Origin: Actinomycetota bacterium
GTDB lineage: Bacteria; Actinomycetota; Nitriliruptoria; Nitriliruptorales; Nitriliruptoraceae
DNA: 64,000 nucleotides
NCBI GenBank assembly: GCA_019347575.1
Contig: JAHWKY010000007.1
Location: forward strand, 105,564 to 169,563
Direction: 5' to 3'
The number at the start of each line of letters is the position of its first letter. Position 1 is the stretch's first letter. The translations under genes and the position numbers were made by a program. The notes beneath the pieces were generated by a model. It ran no database searches, was not told the origin of the DNA, and saw only the letters and a program-made list of their open reading frames with translations. Shown here piece after piece: positions 36,339 to 44,365 of this stretch.

Positions 36339-36599
36339 GTCCGGGAGATCGCCAGCATCATGCTGGCCGTCACGACGTTCGTGGCGGCGAACCTCCAGCA
36401 CAGCCCGGCCAACATGGGCTACTTCGCGCTGTGGATGGCCGAGACCGCGCAGGGTCCCGGCTGGGCGACGGCGCTGGGCTGGAACATCGTCCCGGCCGGG
36501 ATCGGCAACATGCTCGGTGCTGCCGTCCTGGTCGCGCTGCCGTTCTGGTACGTGTTCCGCCCTTCGGCGGGCACGGGCGACGAGCGCGCGGGATCCTGA
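36339..36599 (+). pseudogene. C-terminal fragment of a formate/nitrite-type transporter
   Basis: About 86 codons match the end of FNT-family channels: IMLAVTTFVAANLQHSPANM, then ALGWNIVPAGIGNMLGAAVL, then LPFWYVF. The HSPANM and NxxPxxxGNxxGxA motifs are those of the last two helices. The first four helices (about 180 residues) are absent upstream, where the frame is open but unrelated. I read it as a truncated remnant. It might still be expressed as a short membrane peptide. Confidence 0.65.
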
Positions 36600-36620
36600 C
36601 CTCTCGGCGCCCTGCGTGGG

Positions 36621-38075
36621 TCAGTTGACGGATCGCGGACGTGCGCGTGAGGGGAGCAGCGGGATCAGCTGCTGGTTCTCGGCCGGGTCGAGCACGCTGT
36701 GCTGGACGCACGCCGGGACGACACGGTCCGATGCCGGGTGTGCCATCCCGTACGCGCACGCGCGCAGGCGCTCCTGCGTGGCGCGCGTGTCGGCGTCCTC
36801 GGCGTCGACGCCGCGCTCCATCAGCTCCCACGCGCGGCGGACGGCGGCTGCGTCCATGAAGCGGTGCATGACGTAGGTCGTCGCCAGGATCGGTGGTCTG
36901 CTCCGCCGCTCCGGTTCATCCAGCACGCCAGGGGCGGCACGCGCCAGGAATCGCGCGACCCATCGCGTCAAGACGATCGCATCGGTCGGATGTCGGACGA
37001 GCGAGCGTGCCGCGCGGGCGAGCTTGACCGGCCACGTATCCAGACGCAGGTTGGCCGGGATCGCCTGCAGGTAGGCGTCGCGGGCCCGCAGGTCACGGGG
37101 GTCGAGGTCGTCGAACACCGGGACGTAACGCCGACCAACCCACACGCCCCAGGTGGAGCGGTTGCAGCGCTCGTCGCCGGCCTGGAGCACCCGGAACGGC
37201 AGACGACGTCCCACGCCGCGCTCGATCTCCCGCCAGACCCGCTCGTCGGTCAGCTCACGGTAGCCCTCGCCCCAACGGCGCTCGTCGCCGACGTAGGCGG
37301 CCGGCTGGAACGAGGCCATCCGGTACCCCAGGCGGCGGCAGACCCGTACGACCTCGGCGATCTCGTCGACGTTGTCGGGCGTGACCGTCATGTTGTGCGC
37401 CAGGTAGCTGCGGACCCCGTGACGCTCGCGCAGGCGCCGGAACATCACCGCGATCCGTGCCCGCTCGTCGTGGAGCTCGGCCTCGTTGGCCGGCCTCCTG
37501 ACCGCGCGACGGCCGCGCATCGTGGAGTCGATGTGAACCGCGAACGACACCGAGTCGAACCGCGGCTGCCCGTCGGCATCGAGCACGACCGCTTCGAGGT
37601 AGTCGTCGTCGAAGTCGCCGTGCGTGAAGCTCATCGGGATGCGACCGTGACGACGCATCACGGCGAGGGCCTCGGCGTGCGCATCGGGCGGCAGCAACGA
37701 GACCTCTCCACCGATCAGCTGGGCGTACTGGCCCGGTCCACGGCGCTGTCGCAGGTAGGCCATCTGGCGATCGACCTCGGCGATGGTGTGGGAACCGTCG
37801 ATAGGAACCCGGTTCGCCTCCGCTCCGTGGTAGCAAGGCTCGCAGCCGAAGTCGCAGGAGGGGAAGACCCCGTGGGTCGCCTCGCAGCCGGTGAACTTGC
37901 GACCCACCATCTGCGCCGGCGTCCGGACACGTTCGGGCAGCTCTGCCCAGCGTTCGGCGTGCGCCGCGGCGACCTCGTCATCCACCGGCCGCGTCGTGAG
38001 TTCGATGTCACGCAGACGTCGGCGCGACCGTTCCCACACGGCGCGGACCGCGAATGCTCGACGGTGGCTGCTCAC
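36621..38075 (-). CDS. Radical SAM protein next to glutaredoxin
   Basis: Protein of 484 residues. FPSCDFGCEPCYHGAEA near residue 80 has a Cx3Cx2C [4Fe-4S]-SAM motif. GGEVSLLPPDAHAEALAVMR follows, and VRSYLAHNMTVTPDNVDEIA corresponds to later strands of the TIM barrel. Further Cys occur near the C terminus (DERCNRSTW, RLRACAYGMA, VPACVQHS). GTG 38075 overlaps the stop of the glutaredoxin gene (GTGA), so the two are coupled. The reaction is unknown. It looks like a radical SAM enzyme with a long C-terminal extension rather than a SPASM maturase. Confidence 0.8.
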   Translation of the reverse strand: MSSHRRAFAVRAVWERSRRRLRDIELTTRPVDDEVAAAHAERWAELPERVRTPAQMVGRKFTGCEATHGVFPSCDFGCEPCYHGAEANRVPIDGSHTIAEVDRQMAYLRQRRGPGQYAQLIGGEVSLLPPDAHAEALAVMRRHGRIPMSFTHGDFDDDYLEAVVLDADGQPRFDSVSFAVHIDSTMRGRRAVRRPANEAELHDERARIAVMFRRLRERHGVRSYLAHNMTVTPDNVDEIAEVVRVCRRLGYRMASFQPAAYVGDERRWGEGYRELTDERVWREIERGVGRRLPFRVLQAGDERCNRSTWGVWVGRRYVPVFDDLDPRDLRARDAYLQAIPANLRLDTWPVKLARAARSLVRHPTDAIVLTRWVARFLARAAPGVLDEPERRSRPPILATTYVMHRFMDAAAVRRAWELMERGVDAEDADTRATQERLRACAYGMAHPASDRVVPACVQHSVLDPAENQQLIPLLPSRARPRSVN

Positions 38076-38398
38076 CCGCCCAGGACCCTCGTGACCGCCC
38101 GCGCGAGCAATCCGGGACGGGGCGGTTCGTAGCCCTCCGGGAGACGCTCCGGCAGCTCGGCCGCGACCGTCCGCAGCACGTCGGGGATCGAGGGGTTGAC
38201 CAGGGCCACCGCGCCGATCCGTACGGTCGGGACGGTCTCGTTCCCCCCAGCGACGCTCCGGACGAAGCGCGCCGCAGCCTCGTCCTGCCAGATGTCGACC
38301 CGGTCGAAGGCGAGACCGCTGCGCTCGAGCCCGAGTAGCAGCGATGCGCAGAAGCCGCACCCGGGACGCCAGTAGACGGTGATGCTGTTCGCCGTCAC
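38072..38398 (-). CDS. Glutaredoxin-like protein
   Basis: Small thioredoxin-fold protein of 108 residues. ITVYWRPGCGFCASLLLGLE holds the CxxC site (about 15-18), and ETVPTVRIG supplies the cis-Pro. It resembles mycoredoxin/NrdH-type glutaredoxins of actinobacteria, which use mycothiol. GTG 38398 starts VTANSITVYW. The C-terminal tail (PEGYEPPRPGLLARAVTRVL) is longer than usual. It overlaps the downstream radical SAM gene. Confidence 0.88.
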   Translation of the reverse strand: MTANSITVYWRPGCGFCASLLLGLERSGLAFDRVDIWQDEAAARFVRSVAGGNETVPTVRIGAVALVNPSIPDVLRTVAAELPERLPEGYEPPRPGLLARAVTRVLGG

Positions 38399-38558
38399 GG
38401 GGCTACCTCGACGATGGGTTCGGCACTGTGCGACCTCCCGATGCTGGCCGCGGAAGGAGCCCGGGCCCACCGGTGTTCCTGTCCGGTCGGGCAGGGAACC
38501 GAGGTGGTCGACGGCTTGTTCCACCTCGCGTGCTCACCGGGATGTGGCGACCGTGGGA

Positions 38559-39299
38559 TCAGCAGATCCCGCTGGCCGGATCGCAGGTAAGGCCCGAACC
38601 GACGTCGCCGTACCGCTCCTCGAGCCAGCGCGCGAGTGCTGGCTCGAGTTGGTCGCCGGGGACGTACCCGCGCGTCACGACCGCGAGGTCGTCACCGTCG
38701 CGCAGAAGCACGGTCGGGAACCCTGCGACGCCGAGGTCCCGTGCCTGCTCGATGTCCCTCCGCGTCTGCTCGAGCGTGGCCGGGTCGTGCAGTACCTGGC
38801 GGTACTCGTCGCGGTCGGCGTAGAAGCCCTCCAGCAGATCGGGGAAGACCGATAGGTCGGTGACATCGACGCCCTCGACGTAGAACGCCCGGTGAACGCG
38901 AGCGAGCCACCGCAGCGTGTTTTGCGGAGCGAGCTGGCGCAGGGCGACCACCGCACGGCAGGCCGGTTCGGTGTCGTAGGCCCACCCCTCGTGCTCCAGG
39001 GCCGCCGTGGTGAACCGCTGGCCGGTCGTCTCGGCGACCTGCCGCCAGTAGCGCCCCATCGCGACCCGCTCGGGGGCACCCATCGGTTCGGCTCTACCCC
39101 CGGTCCTGAGGCCGCCCATGATGGTGCGCAGAGGGATGTCGAGGCGAGTGTCGAGCCGCTCGAGGACGGGGGCGAAGCCCCAACACCAGCTGCACATGGG
39201 GTCGCCGACGTAGATCAGCTCGAGGTCAGGCCGGGCCGCTCGGCCGAGACCGAGATCGAGCTGCTCGCGTCGCTGCGTGCGTTCGGTCACAGGGATCAC
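38559..39299 (-). CDS. DsbA-family (FrnE-like) thiol oxidoreductase
   Basis: Cytosolic DsbA-fold protein of 246 residues. VGDPMCSWCWGFAPVLERL contains the CxxC active site (about 33-36), GVAGFPTVLLRDG the cis-Pro loop, and the C terminus ends in CDPASGIC. The helical insert resembles the 2-hydroxychromene isomerase/FrnE branch. GTG 39299 overlaps the stop of the anti-sigma gene (GTGA), placing it in a sigma/anti-sigma operon, so it may be a thiol-stress effector. Confidence 0.85.
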   Translation of the reverse strand: MIPVTERTQRREQLDLGLGRAARPDLELIYVGDPMCSWCWGFAPVLERLDTRLDIPLRTIMGGLRTGGRAEPMGAPERVAMGRYWRQVAETTGQRFTTAALEHEGWAYDTEPACRAVVALRQLAPQNTLRWLARVHRAFYVEGVDVTDLSVFPDLLEGFYADRDEYRQVLHDPATLEQTRRDIEQARDLGVAGFPTVLLRDGDDLAVVTRGYVPGDQLEPALARWLEERYGDVGSGLTCDPASGIC

Positions 39300-39565
39300 G
39301 TGGCCTCGTCGGCGGTGAGTCCCTCCGCGAACGTCCGCAGCCGTTCGACGGCGTCCGGGTCGGGTGCTGTGGACAGTTCCGCGAGCGAGCGCTTGACCTC
39401 GCGGTAGACGGACGCCTCGATGCCGCAGCGCTCGCAGTGCTCGAGGTGCACGGCGACGAGGTGGGTCTTGGACTCGGGTAGTTCGCCGTCGAGGAACGAT
39501 TGCAGGACCTGTGCGACCTCGCGGCAGTCGGGTGGTAGCACCAGTCGGCGCAGTTTGCGGATCAT
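39296..39565 (-). CDS. zf-HC2 anti-sigma factor
   Basis: Protein of 89 residues: CREVAQVLQSFLDGELPESK, then VHLEHCERCGIEASVYREVK. The HxxxCxxC zinc motif is that of zinc-binding anti-sigma (ZAS) proteins such as RsrA, which release their sigma factor when the Cys are oxidised. It has no membrane segment. Overlaps (ATGA upstream, GTGA downstream) tie it to the sigma factor and DsbA-like genes. Confidence 0.88.
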   Translation of the reverse strand: MIRKLRRLVLPPDCREVAQVLQSFLDGELPESKTHLVAVHLEHCERCGIEASVYREVKRSLAELSTAPDPDAVERLRTFAEGLTADEAT

Positions 39566-40194
39566 CGTGTTCCCCCATCGAGGTACCCGGCCTTCTCGAG
39601 CCGGGTTCGGAGCTTGTTGCGGGCGCGGTGGAGGCGGCTCATGACGGTCCCGATCGGGATGTCGAGGACCTCGGCGGCCTCGCGGTACGACAGCCCGTCG
39701 ATGTCGACCAGGGCGATCACGGCGCGGTGGTCGTCGGAGAGGCGCTTCAGCGCGACGACGAGGGTGTCGTCGGGGATGCGGTCGAGGGCGGCCTCCGCGG
39801 CGCCGTCGGTGCGACCGGCGGACCCAGTGGCGGGCATGGAACCCAGGGTGCGTTGCTCGTCCCAGAGCAGGTCCGGGGTGCGCTTGCGGGCGCGGTTGAT
39901 GTTGCTGTTGCGCAGGATCGTCAGCAGCCAGGCGCGGGGGTGACGGCCGTCGAAACGCTCGATGGCGCGGTAGGCCCGCAGCAGCGTCTCCTGGACCACG
40001 TCCTCGGCGTCGTGGGGGTCGCGGGTCAGGCGCATGGCGACGGCGTAGAGCAGCTCGAGCTCCGGGACGACGTAGGTCTGGAACGCCTCGTCGCGGGCGT
40101 CGGGTTGGCGGGTCTCGGTGGGGCTCACGATCGCTGAAACCGGATCGGGCCCCGTCGCATTCCGTCGCTCGGGATGTCCCGGCGTCGTCGACAC
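39562..40194 (-). CDS. ECF sigma factor, SigR-like arrangement
   Basis: Sigma-70 family ECF factor of up to 210 residues. Region 2: LLYAVAMRLTRDPHDAEDVV, then QETLLRAYRAIERFDGRHPR, then AWLLTILRNSNIN. Region 4: LSYREAAEVLDIPIGTVMSR, then LHRARNKLRTRL. The true start may be GTG 40128, since the first 22 residues are low-complexity. Neither start has a strong ribosome site. The order sigma, ZAS anti-sigma, DsbA-like suggests a disulfide-stress regulon like SigR/RsrA. Confidence 0.9.
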   Translation of the reverse strand: MSTTPGHPERRNATGPDPVSAIVSPTETRQPDARDEAFQTYVVPELELLYAVAMRLTRDPHDAEDVVQETLLRAYRAIERFDGRHPRAWLLTILRNSNINRARKRTPDLLWDEQRTLGSMPATGSAGRTDGAAEAALDRIPDDTLVVALKRLSDDHRAVIALVDIDGLSYREAAEVLDIPIGTVMSRLHRARNKLRTRLEKAGYLDGGTR

Positions 40195-40341
40195 GATCGC
40201 GAGCGTAGTGTGACGGCAAGGTCACGCAGGGGTTCCCCGAGTCGCGCGACAGACCGTCGAGGCGGATGGATGCCAGACGTGCCGCTGCGTGTTGACTCGG
40301 GGGCGGAACGAGATGGTCGAGCGCGACCAGGAGGCAGCATC

Positions 40342-40707
40342 GTGCGAACCGGCCGGGACGCGGCGCTGTCGGCGAGCGTGAACGAGGAGCACGACCAGCC
40401 CCTCCCTGGCTGGGCTCTGGCCGGCGGAGCGGTGACGTTGCTGGCGGTGACGCTGGAACTCCTGGGCAGCGTCCTGGGCGACTCACCCTCCACCGGCTAT
40501 CCCGGCTGGCTGGTCCCGATCGCATGGCCTACCGCGGTGAGGGTCGCGTGGTGGCTGGTGGCGACTGCTGGTGCGGCCGCCACCAGCCACGGCCTCGCCC
40601 ACGCGGCGGGGCGCCGCGGCTACGTGCGGACCGTCGTCGTCGCCGCCCCCTTCCTGATCTTCGCCGTCGGGATCGCGCTCGGCGCGGAGTGGGCAACCTG
40701 GCACTAG
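40342..40707 (+). CDS. Small membrane protein
   Basis: Protein of 121 residues with three hydrophobic segments: GWALAGGAVTLLAVTLELLG, AVRVAWWLVATAGAAATSHG and VVVAAPFLIFAVGIALGAEW. GTG 40342 has AGGAGG 6-8 nt upstream and is preferred over longer starts. It is divergent from the sigma factor. The family was not recognised. It leads a short plus-strand series with the next small membrane protein and the peroxiredoxin-like selenoprotein. Confidence 0.6.
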   Translation: MRTGRDAALSASVNEEHDQPLPGWALAGGAVTLLAVTLELLGSVLGDSPSTGYPGWLVPIAWPTAVRVAWWLVATAGAAATSHGLAHAAGRRGYVRTVVVAAPFLIFAVGIALGAEWATWH

Positions 40708-40778
40708 GCAGGAAGCGATGACGAGAGCGGGGGGTTCCGAGGTGTGAGCCACGCCCCGCGTCGATCCCGGACACCCAC

Positions 40779-40955
40779 GTGAACGAGCTGCTGTTCCCGC
40801 GCACCGATGCCGGCGTGCTGGTGCAGGTGGTCGTGCTCGCCGCGATCGTGGCGACCGCTCTCTGGCGGACGTGGGCGAACCCCGACCTGCGCCTGCTGGT
40901 GGTCGGCTCCGGCCTGCTCGGGTTCGCCCTTATGGGGTTGCGCGCAGCACACTGA
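40779..40955 (+). CDS. Very small membrane protein (58 residues)
   Basis: GTG at 40779 opens a 58-residue frame: VNELLFPRTDAGVLVQVVVL, then AAIVATALWRTWANPDLRLL, then VVGSGLLGFALMGLRAAH. Two hydrophobic helices are separated by a short polar turn (WRTWANPD), a common shape for small actinobacterial membrane proteins. The plus-strand frame is preferred to the opposite one because of this clean topology. It lies 51 nt before the peroxiredoxin-like gene. Confidence 0.5.
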   Translation: MNELLFPRTDAGVLVQVVVLAAIVATALWRTWANPDLRLLVVGSGLLGFALMGLRAAH

Positions 40956-41006
40956 TCGTTCCACTGGGGCGATCGACGCCGCCACCTGAGTCGGGAGGAT
41001 CGGATC

Positions 41007-41570
41007 GTGTCAGCGAACCCGCCCGCCGCCGGTGAGCCCGCCCCCGCTCTGCGGCTGGCCGATCTCGACGGCACCGTCACCGATCTGCGCGACCTCCGCG
41101 GTAGGCCGGTGCTCGTCTCGTTCCTGCGCCACGCCGGTTGACTGATCTGCCACGCGCACCTCGTGAAGGTGCACGAGCGGGCGGGACGCCTCGAACGCCT
41201 GGACGCCACCGCGATCTTCGTCGTCCACGACACCCCGGAGCTCGTCCGGGCGGGACTGCTACGGGGCGTCGAGCGGCCGCAGCGCTTCCCCGTGCTCGTC
41301 GATCCCGAGCGCGCCGCGTACCGCGCGTGGGGGCTCCGCCGGGCGCCCTGGTGGCGGGTCTGGCTCGACCCCGGCGTCTGGCGCCGCTACGCCGCGCTGC
41401 TCGCCTCGGGGCAACGTCTCCGGCGTTCCGGTGTGGACACGCTCCAGCTTGGCGGGGACTTCGTCGTCGCCCCGGATGGGACCGTCGCGTACAGCCGTCC
41501 GCAGCGTCGCGACGACCGCCCACCTGTCGGGGAACTCGTCGCGATCATCCAGCGCCTACGTACGGCGTGA
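41007..41570 (+). CDS. Peroxiredoxin-like selenoprotein (in-frame UGA, Sec45)
   Basis: Protein of 187 residues of the AhpC/TSA family 2 (PrxL2-like) type, read through UGA at 41139-41141. GTG 41007 follows GGGAGG. The N-terminal thioredoxin-fold strands are ALRLADLDGTVTDLRDLRGR, then PVLVSFLRHAG-U-LICHAHL. Family members have Cys at the UGA (usually GCPFC), giving a U-x-x-C site. RFPVLVDPERAAYRAWGLRR and GGDFVVAPDGTVAYSRPQRR are typical of the family C terminus. Peroxide or disulfide reduction is the expected activity. The reading frame is intact on both sides. Confidence 0.88.
41156..41172 (+). promoter_or_regulatory. bSECIS-like hairpin of the peroxiredoxin-like gene
   Basis: GCACCT and AGGTGC pair perfectly (6 bp) around loop CGUGA. 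The stem begins 14 nt after the UGA. An alternative overlapping stem CTCGTG/CACGAG is possible, but the first fits the spacing of the other four cases. Confidence 0.7.
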
Positions 41571-41582
41571 CCGGTCGCGGTG

Positions 41583-42428
41583 TCACTGCGTCGAGTCGCG
41601 GCCCCCGCGCAGGGTGTAGAGCAGGGCCAACGCCGCCAGCGCCCCGAGCGCCCCGCCCCACAACAGGGGCCGATCTCCGATGAGCTCGGTCACCCGCGAC
41701 GACCAGGTCTCCACCAGCGTGATCGGTCCCGAGGCAGCGAGCGGATCGGAGAGGTTGGCGATCCAGAACCAGACGATGTACGCGCCGGCCAGCAACAGGA
41801 TGGCGCCGGACACACGGTTGACGTAGCGCGCGGAGCGGCGCAACCGTTGCACCAGCCCGCGCTTGCCCAACGACAGCGCCAGTGTGACGACCATGAGGAC
41901 CAGCGCCATCCCGATCCCATAGACCACGAAGAGCAGGATCCCGCTGATCAGGTTCGTGCTGGGGATGGCTCCGGCGACCACGGCGAGGAAGATAGGAAGC
42001 GTGCACGACAGCGAGGCCACGGCGTAGCTGACGCCGAAGGTGAACACCGCCGAGTAGCGTCGCCCCTCGCTGGCACGAGCGAGCTTGGGGAGGCTGACGA
42101 CCGGCTCGTACCCGGCGAGCATCGCGATGCCGAGGACAGCGACCGCGCCTCCGATGACGATGGCCGCCCACGGGATGAGATCGATGATGGAGCGGAGCCC
42201 GGCCGTCACGAGGACGCCGACGACGCCGAACACCAGCAGGAACCCGCCCGAGACGACCGCACCGATGGTGAGCCCGCGACCGAGGGCGGCTCGGCGGCTC
42301 GTGTCGGCGTCGTCGTCGGTCAGACCCATGAAGTAGCTGAGGTAGGCGGGCAGCATCGCGAAGCCGCACGGATTGACCGTGGCCACAAGCCCGGCGGTGA
42401 AGGCCAGCGCGAACGGCGCCTCGATCAC
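41583..42428 (-). CDS. ccdA: CcdA-type thiol-disulfide membrane transporter
   Basis: Integral membrane protein of 281 residues with about 6-7 helices. It carries reducing equivalents across the membrane to extracytoplasmic thioredoxin-like proteins. The two redox Cys are present: ATVNPCGFAMLPAYLSYFMG (about 21) and VASLSCTLPIFLAVVAGA (about 138). A C-terminal extra helix ends in LRGGRDSTQ. GTG 42428 overlaps the stop of the TlpA-like gene (GTGA). The operon order DUF3179, TlpA-like, CcdA suggests CcdA reduces TlpA, and perhaps the DUF3179 protein. Confidence 0.92.
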   Translation of the reverse strand: MIEAPFALAFTAGLVATVNPCGFAMLPAYLSYFMGLTDDDADTSRRAALGRGLTIGAVVSGGFLLVFGVVGVLVTAGLRSIIDLIPWAAIVIGGAVAVLGIAMLAGYEPVVSLPKLARASEGRRYSAVFTFGVSYAVASLSCTLPIFLAVVAGAIPSTNLISGILLFVVYGIGMALVLMVVTLALSLGKRGLVQRLRRSARYVNRVSGAILLLAGAYIVWFWIANLSDPLAASGPITLVETWSSRVTELIGDRPLLWGGALGALAALALLYTLRGGRDSTQ

Positions 42429-42979
42429 GTCGTCGCGTCGATATCGATCCCGAGCTGGTCGTGGATCTCCTCCACGAGCGCGTCGCGGGTGAGCAGGCCG
42501 GTGTGGCGTCCGACCACGTCGCCCGACGCGTCGACGAAGAACGTGGTCGGCATGCCGAACACGCCGAGTTCGCGGAACAGCTCGCCGTCGGGATCGCGGA
42601 CCAGGTCGTAGGTGACGCCTGTCTGCTCGACGAGGTCCTCGGCCGCGTCAGGCGTGTCCTGCGTGTTGATGCCGATGAAGGTCAGGCGGTCGCCCGCGAG
42701 CTGGTGCACCTCCTCGAGGTCGGGCATCTCGGCGATGCAGGGCGGGCACCACGACGCCCAGAAGTTCACCACGAGCGGTGTCCCGACGTAGTCGGCGAAC
42801 CTCACGGTCCCTCCGTCGAACGCCTCGATGGGGCCGGAGGGCAGGGCCTCGGTAGACGGTGACGCGGCATCGGTCGCGGTGTGGCGCGCGTCGCCTGCAT
42901 CATCGGCGCCTCCGCCACAGGCGGCCAGGGCCAAAGTCGCCCCCGCGAGGACCGCGACGACCCGACGGAGGTCACGCAT
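42425..42979 (-). CDS. TlpA/ResA-like thioredoxin lipoprotein
   Basis: Lipoprotein of 184 residues: the signal RRVVAVLAGATLALAAC ends in a lipobox. The thioredoxin domain has VVNFWASWCPPCIAEMPDLE (CPPC, about 78-81), GINTQDTPDAAEDLVEQTGV and GVFGMPTTFFVDASGDVVG with cis-Pro. It is an extracytoplasmic disulfide reductase, probably reduced by the overlapping ccdA product. Its start overlaps the end of the DUF3179 gene by 8 nt. Confidence 0.92.
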   Translation of the reverse strand: MRDLRRVVAVLAGATLALAACGGGADDAGDARHTATDAASPSTEALPSGPIEAFDGGTVRFADYVGTPLVVNFWASWCPPCIAEMPDLEEVHQLAGDRLTFIGINTQDTPDAAEDLVEQTGVTYDLVRDPDGELFRELGVFGMPTTFFVDASGDVVGRHTGLLTRDALVEEIHDQLGIDIDATT

Positions 42980-44234
42980 CGGACGCCGTCCCGACGATCT
43001 CGGTACCGGGTTGGAACGCGAACCACACGAACCAGAACGTGTCGTCGCGCGCCACGGGCTCGAGCTTCGTTCCGGCCAGCTCCCCGGACGTCGCCTCGCC
43101 CAGAAGGTCCCAGGTCGAGCCCGTCTGCGCGTCCACGAACGACGACGGATCATCGGGGTCGACACTGAACTCCAGGACGGTCCCGTCCTCGAGTCGCGGG
43201 ACGAACGCTCCAGTGGAGCCAACGTCTTGCCCCGCGTCCACCGACGGCTCGTCGAGGGCGCTCGCCTGACCAGCCGCCCACCAGACGGTGACCGGCTCGC
43301 CGTCGACGTCGACCTCGACGACTCTCTGCTCACGCATGTGGTCGAGCGTCACGGCGACCGGATCACGGTCGGTCCCCAGTCCGATGACGCGGCTGTTGGG
43401 CGGGAGCCGATCGTCTCGCGGTCCGTCGAACAGGAACTGGTCACCCGCAGCCTCGTAGCCGGGGTAGGGGTTCCTGCCGTAGTCGCGACCCGGCATGCTC
43501 TCGCGCGAGAGGACGTGACCTTCGGGCGCTGCCCGGACGAAATCCTCCCAGCCGAGCAGGGAGGTCGGCACGCGCACGAGCTCGGTCCCGAGGAAGCCCT
43601 CACCGACCACCCCCCGGCCGGTGAACTGGGTCCACAACGTCTTGGTCTGGCGGTCGTACATCACCAGGTTCGCCTGGAACAGTTGGCCCGACGTGCCGAA
43701 GTCGAGGACCTGGCCCTCGACCGTGCGCTCGAACGCGAGTCCGGAGTTGCACAGCGGGCAGTAGGTGACGACGAGGGGCACGCCTCCGACGACGTCGTTG
43801 ACGATCTCGTGCTGGGTCATGATCGCCAGCGGGTACGCACGCTGGTCGCCGTCGACCTCGACGACCATGACGGGGCTCTGCGGCTCGAGCCACTCGTCCG
43901 CAGCAGCCACGGTGTCGAAGCACGGATCGTCGATCGGCTGGATACCGTCGGGGGGCGGGCCCCCGCTGATCACCTGGTCGAAATCGAACCCGTCGAGGAC
44001 GGCGGGATCGGGCAGCAGCCACGGGAACTGGGCGTCCTCGTCCACCGGCGCGTTGGGAACGTCGCCGTTCTCGAACTCCGAGAGCGCGATGCACGTCCTC
44101 GCATCCGCCGCGGCCTGGTCCGTGCCGTGCCCACCGTCAGCGGGAGCGACCTCCGTCCCACCACCGCCGCCGCATGCGGCGGCAACGAGGGCGAGCAGGG
44201 CGGTGGCCGCCCCGAGGCGGAGGATCCTCGCCAC
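42972..44234 (-). CDS. DUF3179 lipoprotein (Cys form)
   Basis: Protein of 420 residues, lipid-anchored (ILRLGAATALLALVAAAC). GTG 44234 has GGAG upstream and gives a proper signal peptide; longer frames do not. DUF3179 core: MVVEVDGDQRAYPLAIMTQH, then EIVNDVVGGVPLVVTYCPLC, then FGTSGQLFQANLVMYDRQTK. It keeps Cys at both CPLC positions, in contrast to the UGA-containing paralogue at 32794. First gene of the operon with tlpA-like and ccdA. Function unknown, but exported thiol chemistry is suggested by its partners. Confidence 0.9.
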   Translation of the reverse strand: MARILRLGAATALLALVAAACGGGGGTEVAPADGGHGTDQAAADARTCIALSEFENGDVPNAPVDEDAQFPWLLPDPAVLDGFDFDQVISGGPPPDGIQPIDDPCFDTVAAADEWLEPQSPVMVVEVDGDQRAYPLAIMTQHEIVNDVVGGVPLVVTYCPLCNSGLAFERTVEGQVLDFGTSGQLFQANLVMYDRQTKTLWTQFTGRGVVGEGFLGTELVRVPTSLLGWEDFVRAAPEGHVLSRESMPGRDYGRNPYPGYEAAGDQFLFDGPRDDRLPPNSRVIGLGTDRDPVAVTLDHMREQRVVEVDVDGEPVTVWWAAGQASALDEPSVDAGQDVGSTGAFVPRLEDGTVLEFSVDPDDPSSFVDAQTGSTWDLLGEATSGELAGTKLEPVARDDTFWFVWFAFQPGTEIVGTASDA

Positions 44235-44365
44235 GAGCGCTCCAAGGTGTCGGGACAGAGGCAACCCGCGAGGTCTCGGCACTGTTCCGCGCTGACCCCG
44301 AACGACCGTCAGGCGATCTCGAGCCGTCCTCGTCGGCCGGCGCTTGGGGTGTCGGGTCTCGGGTG

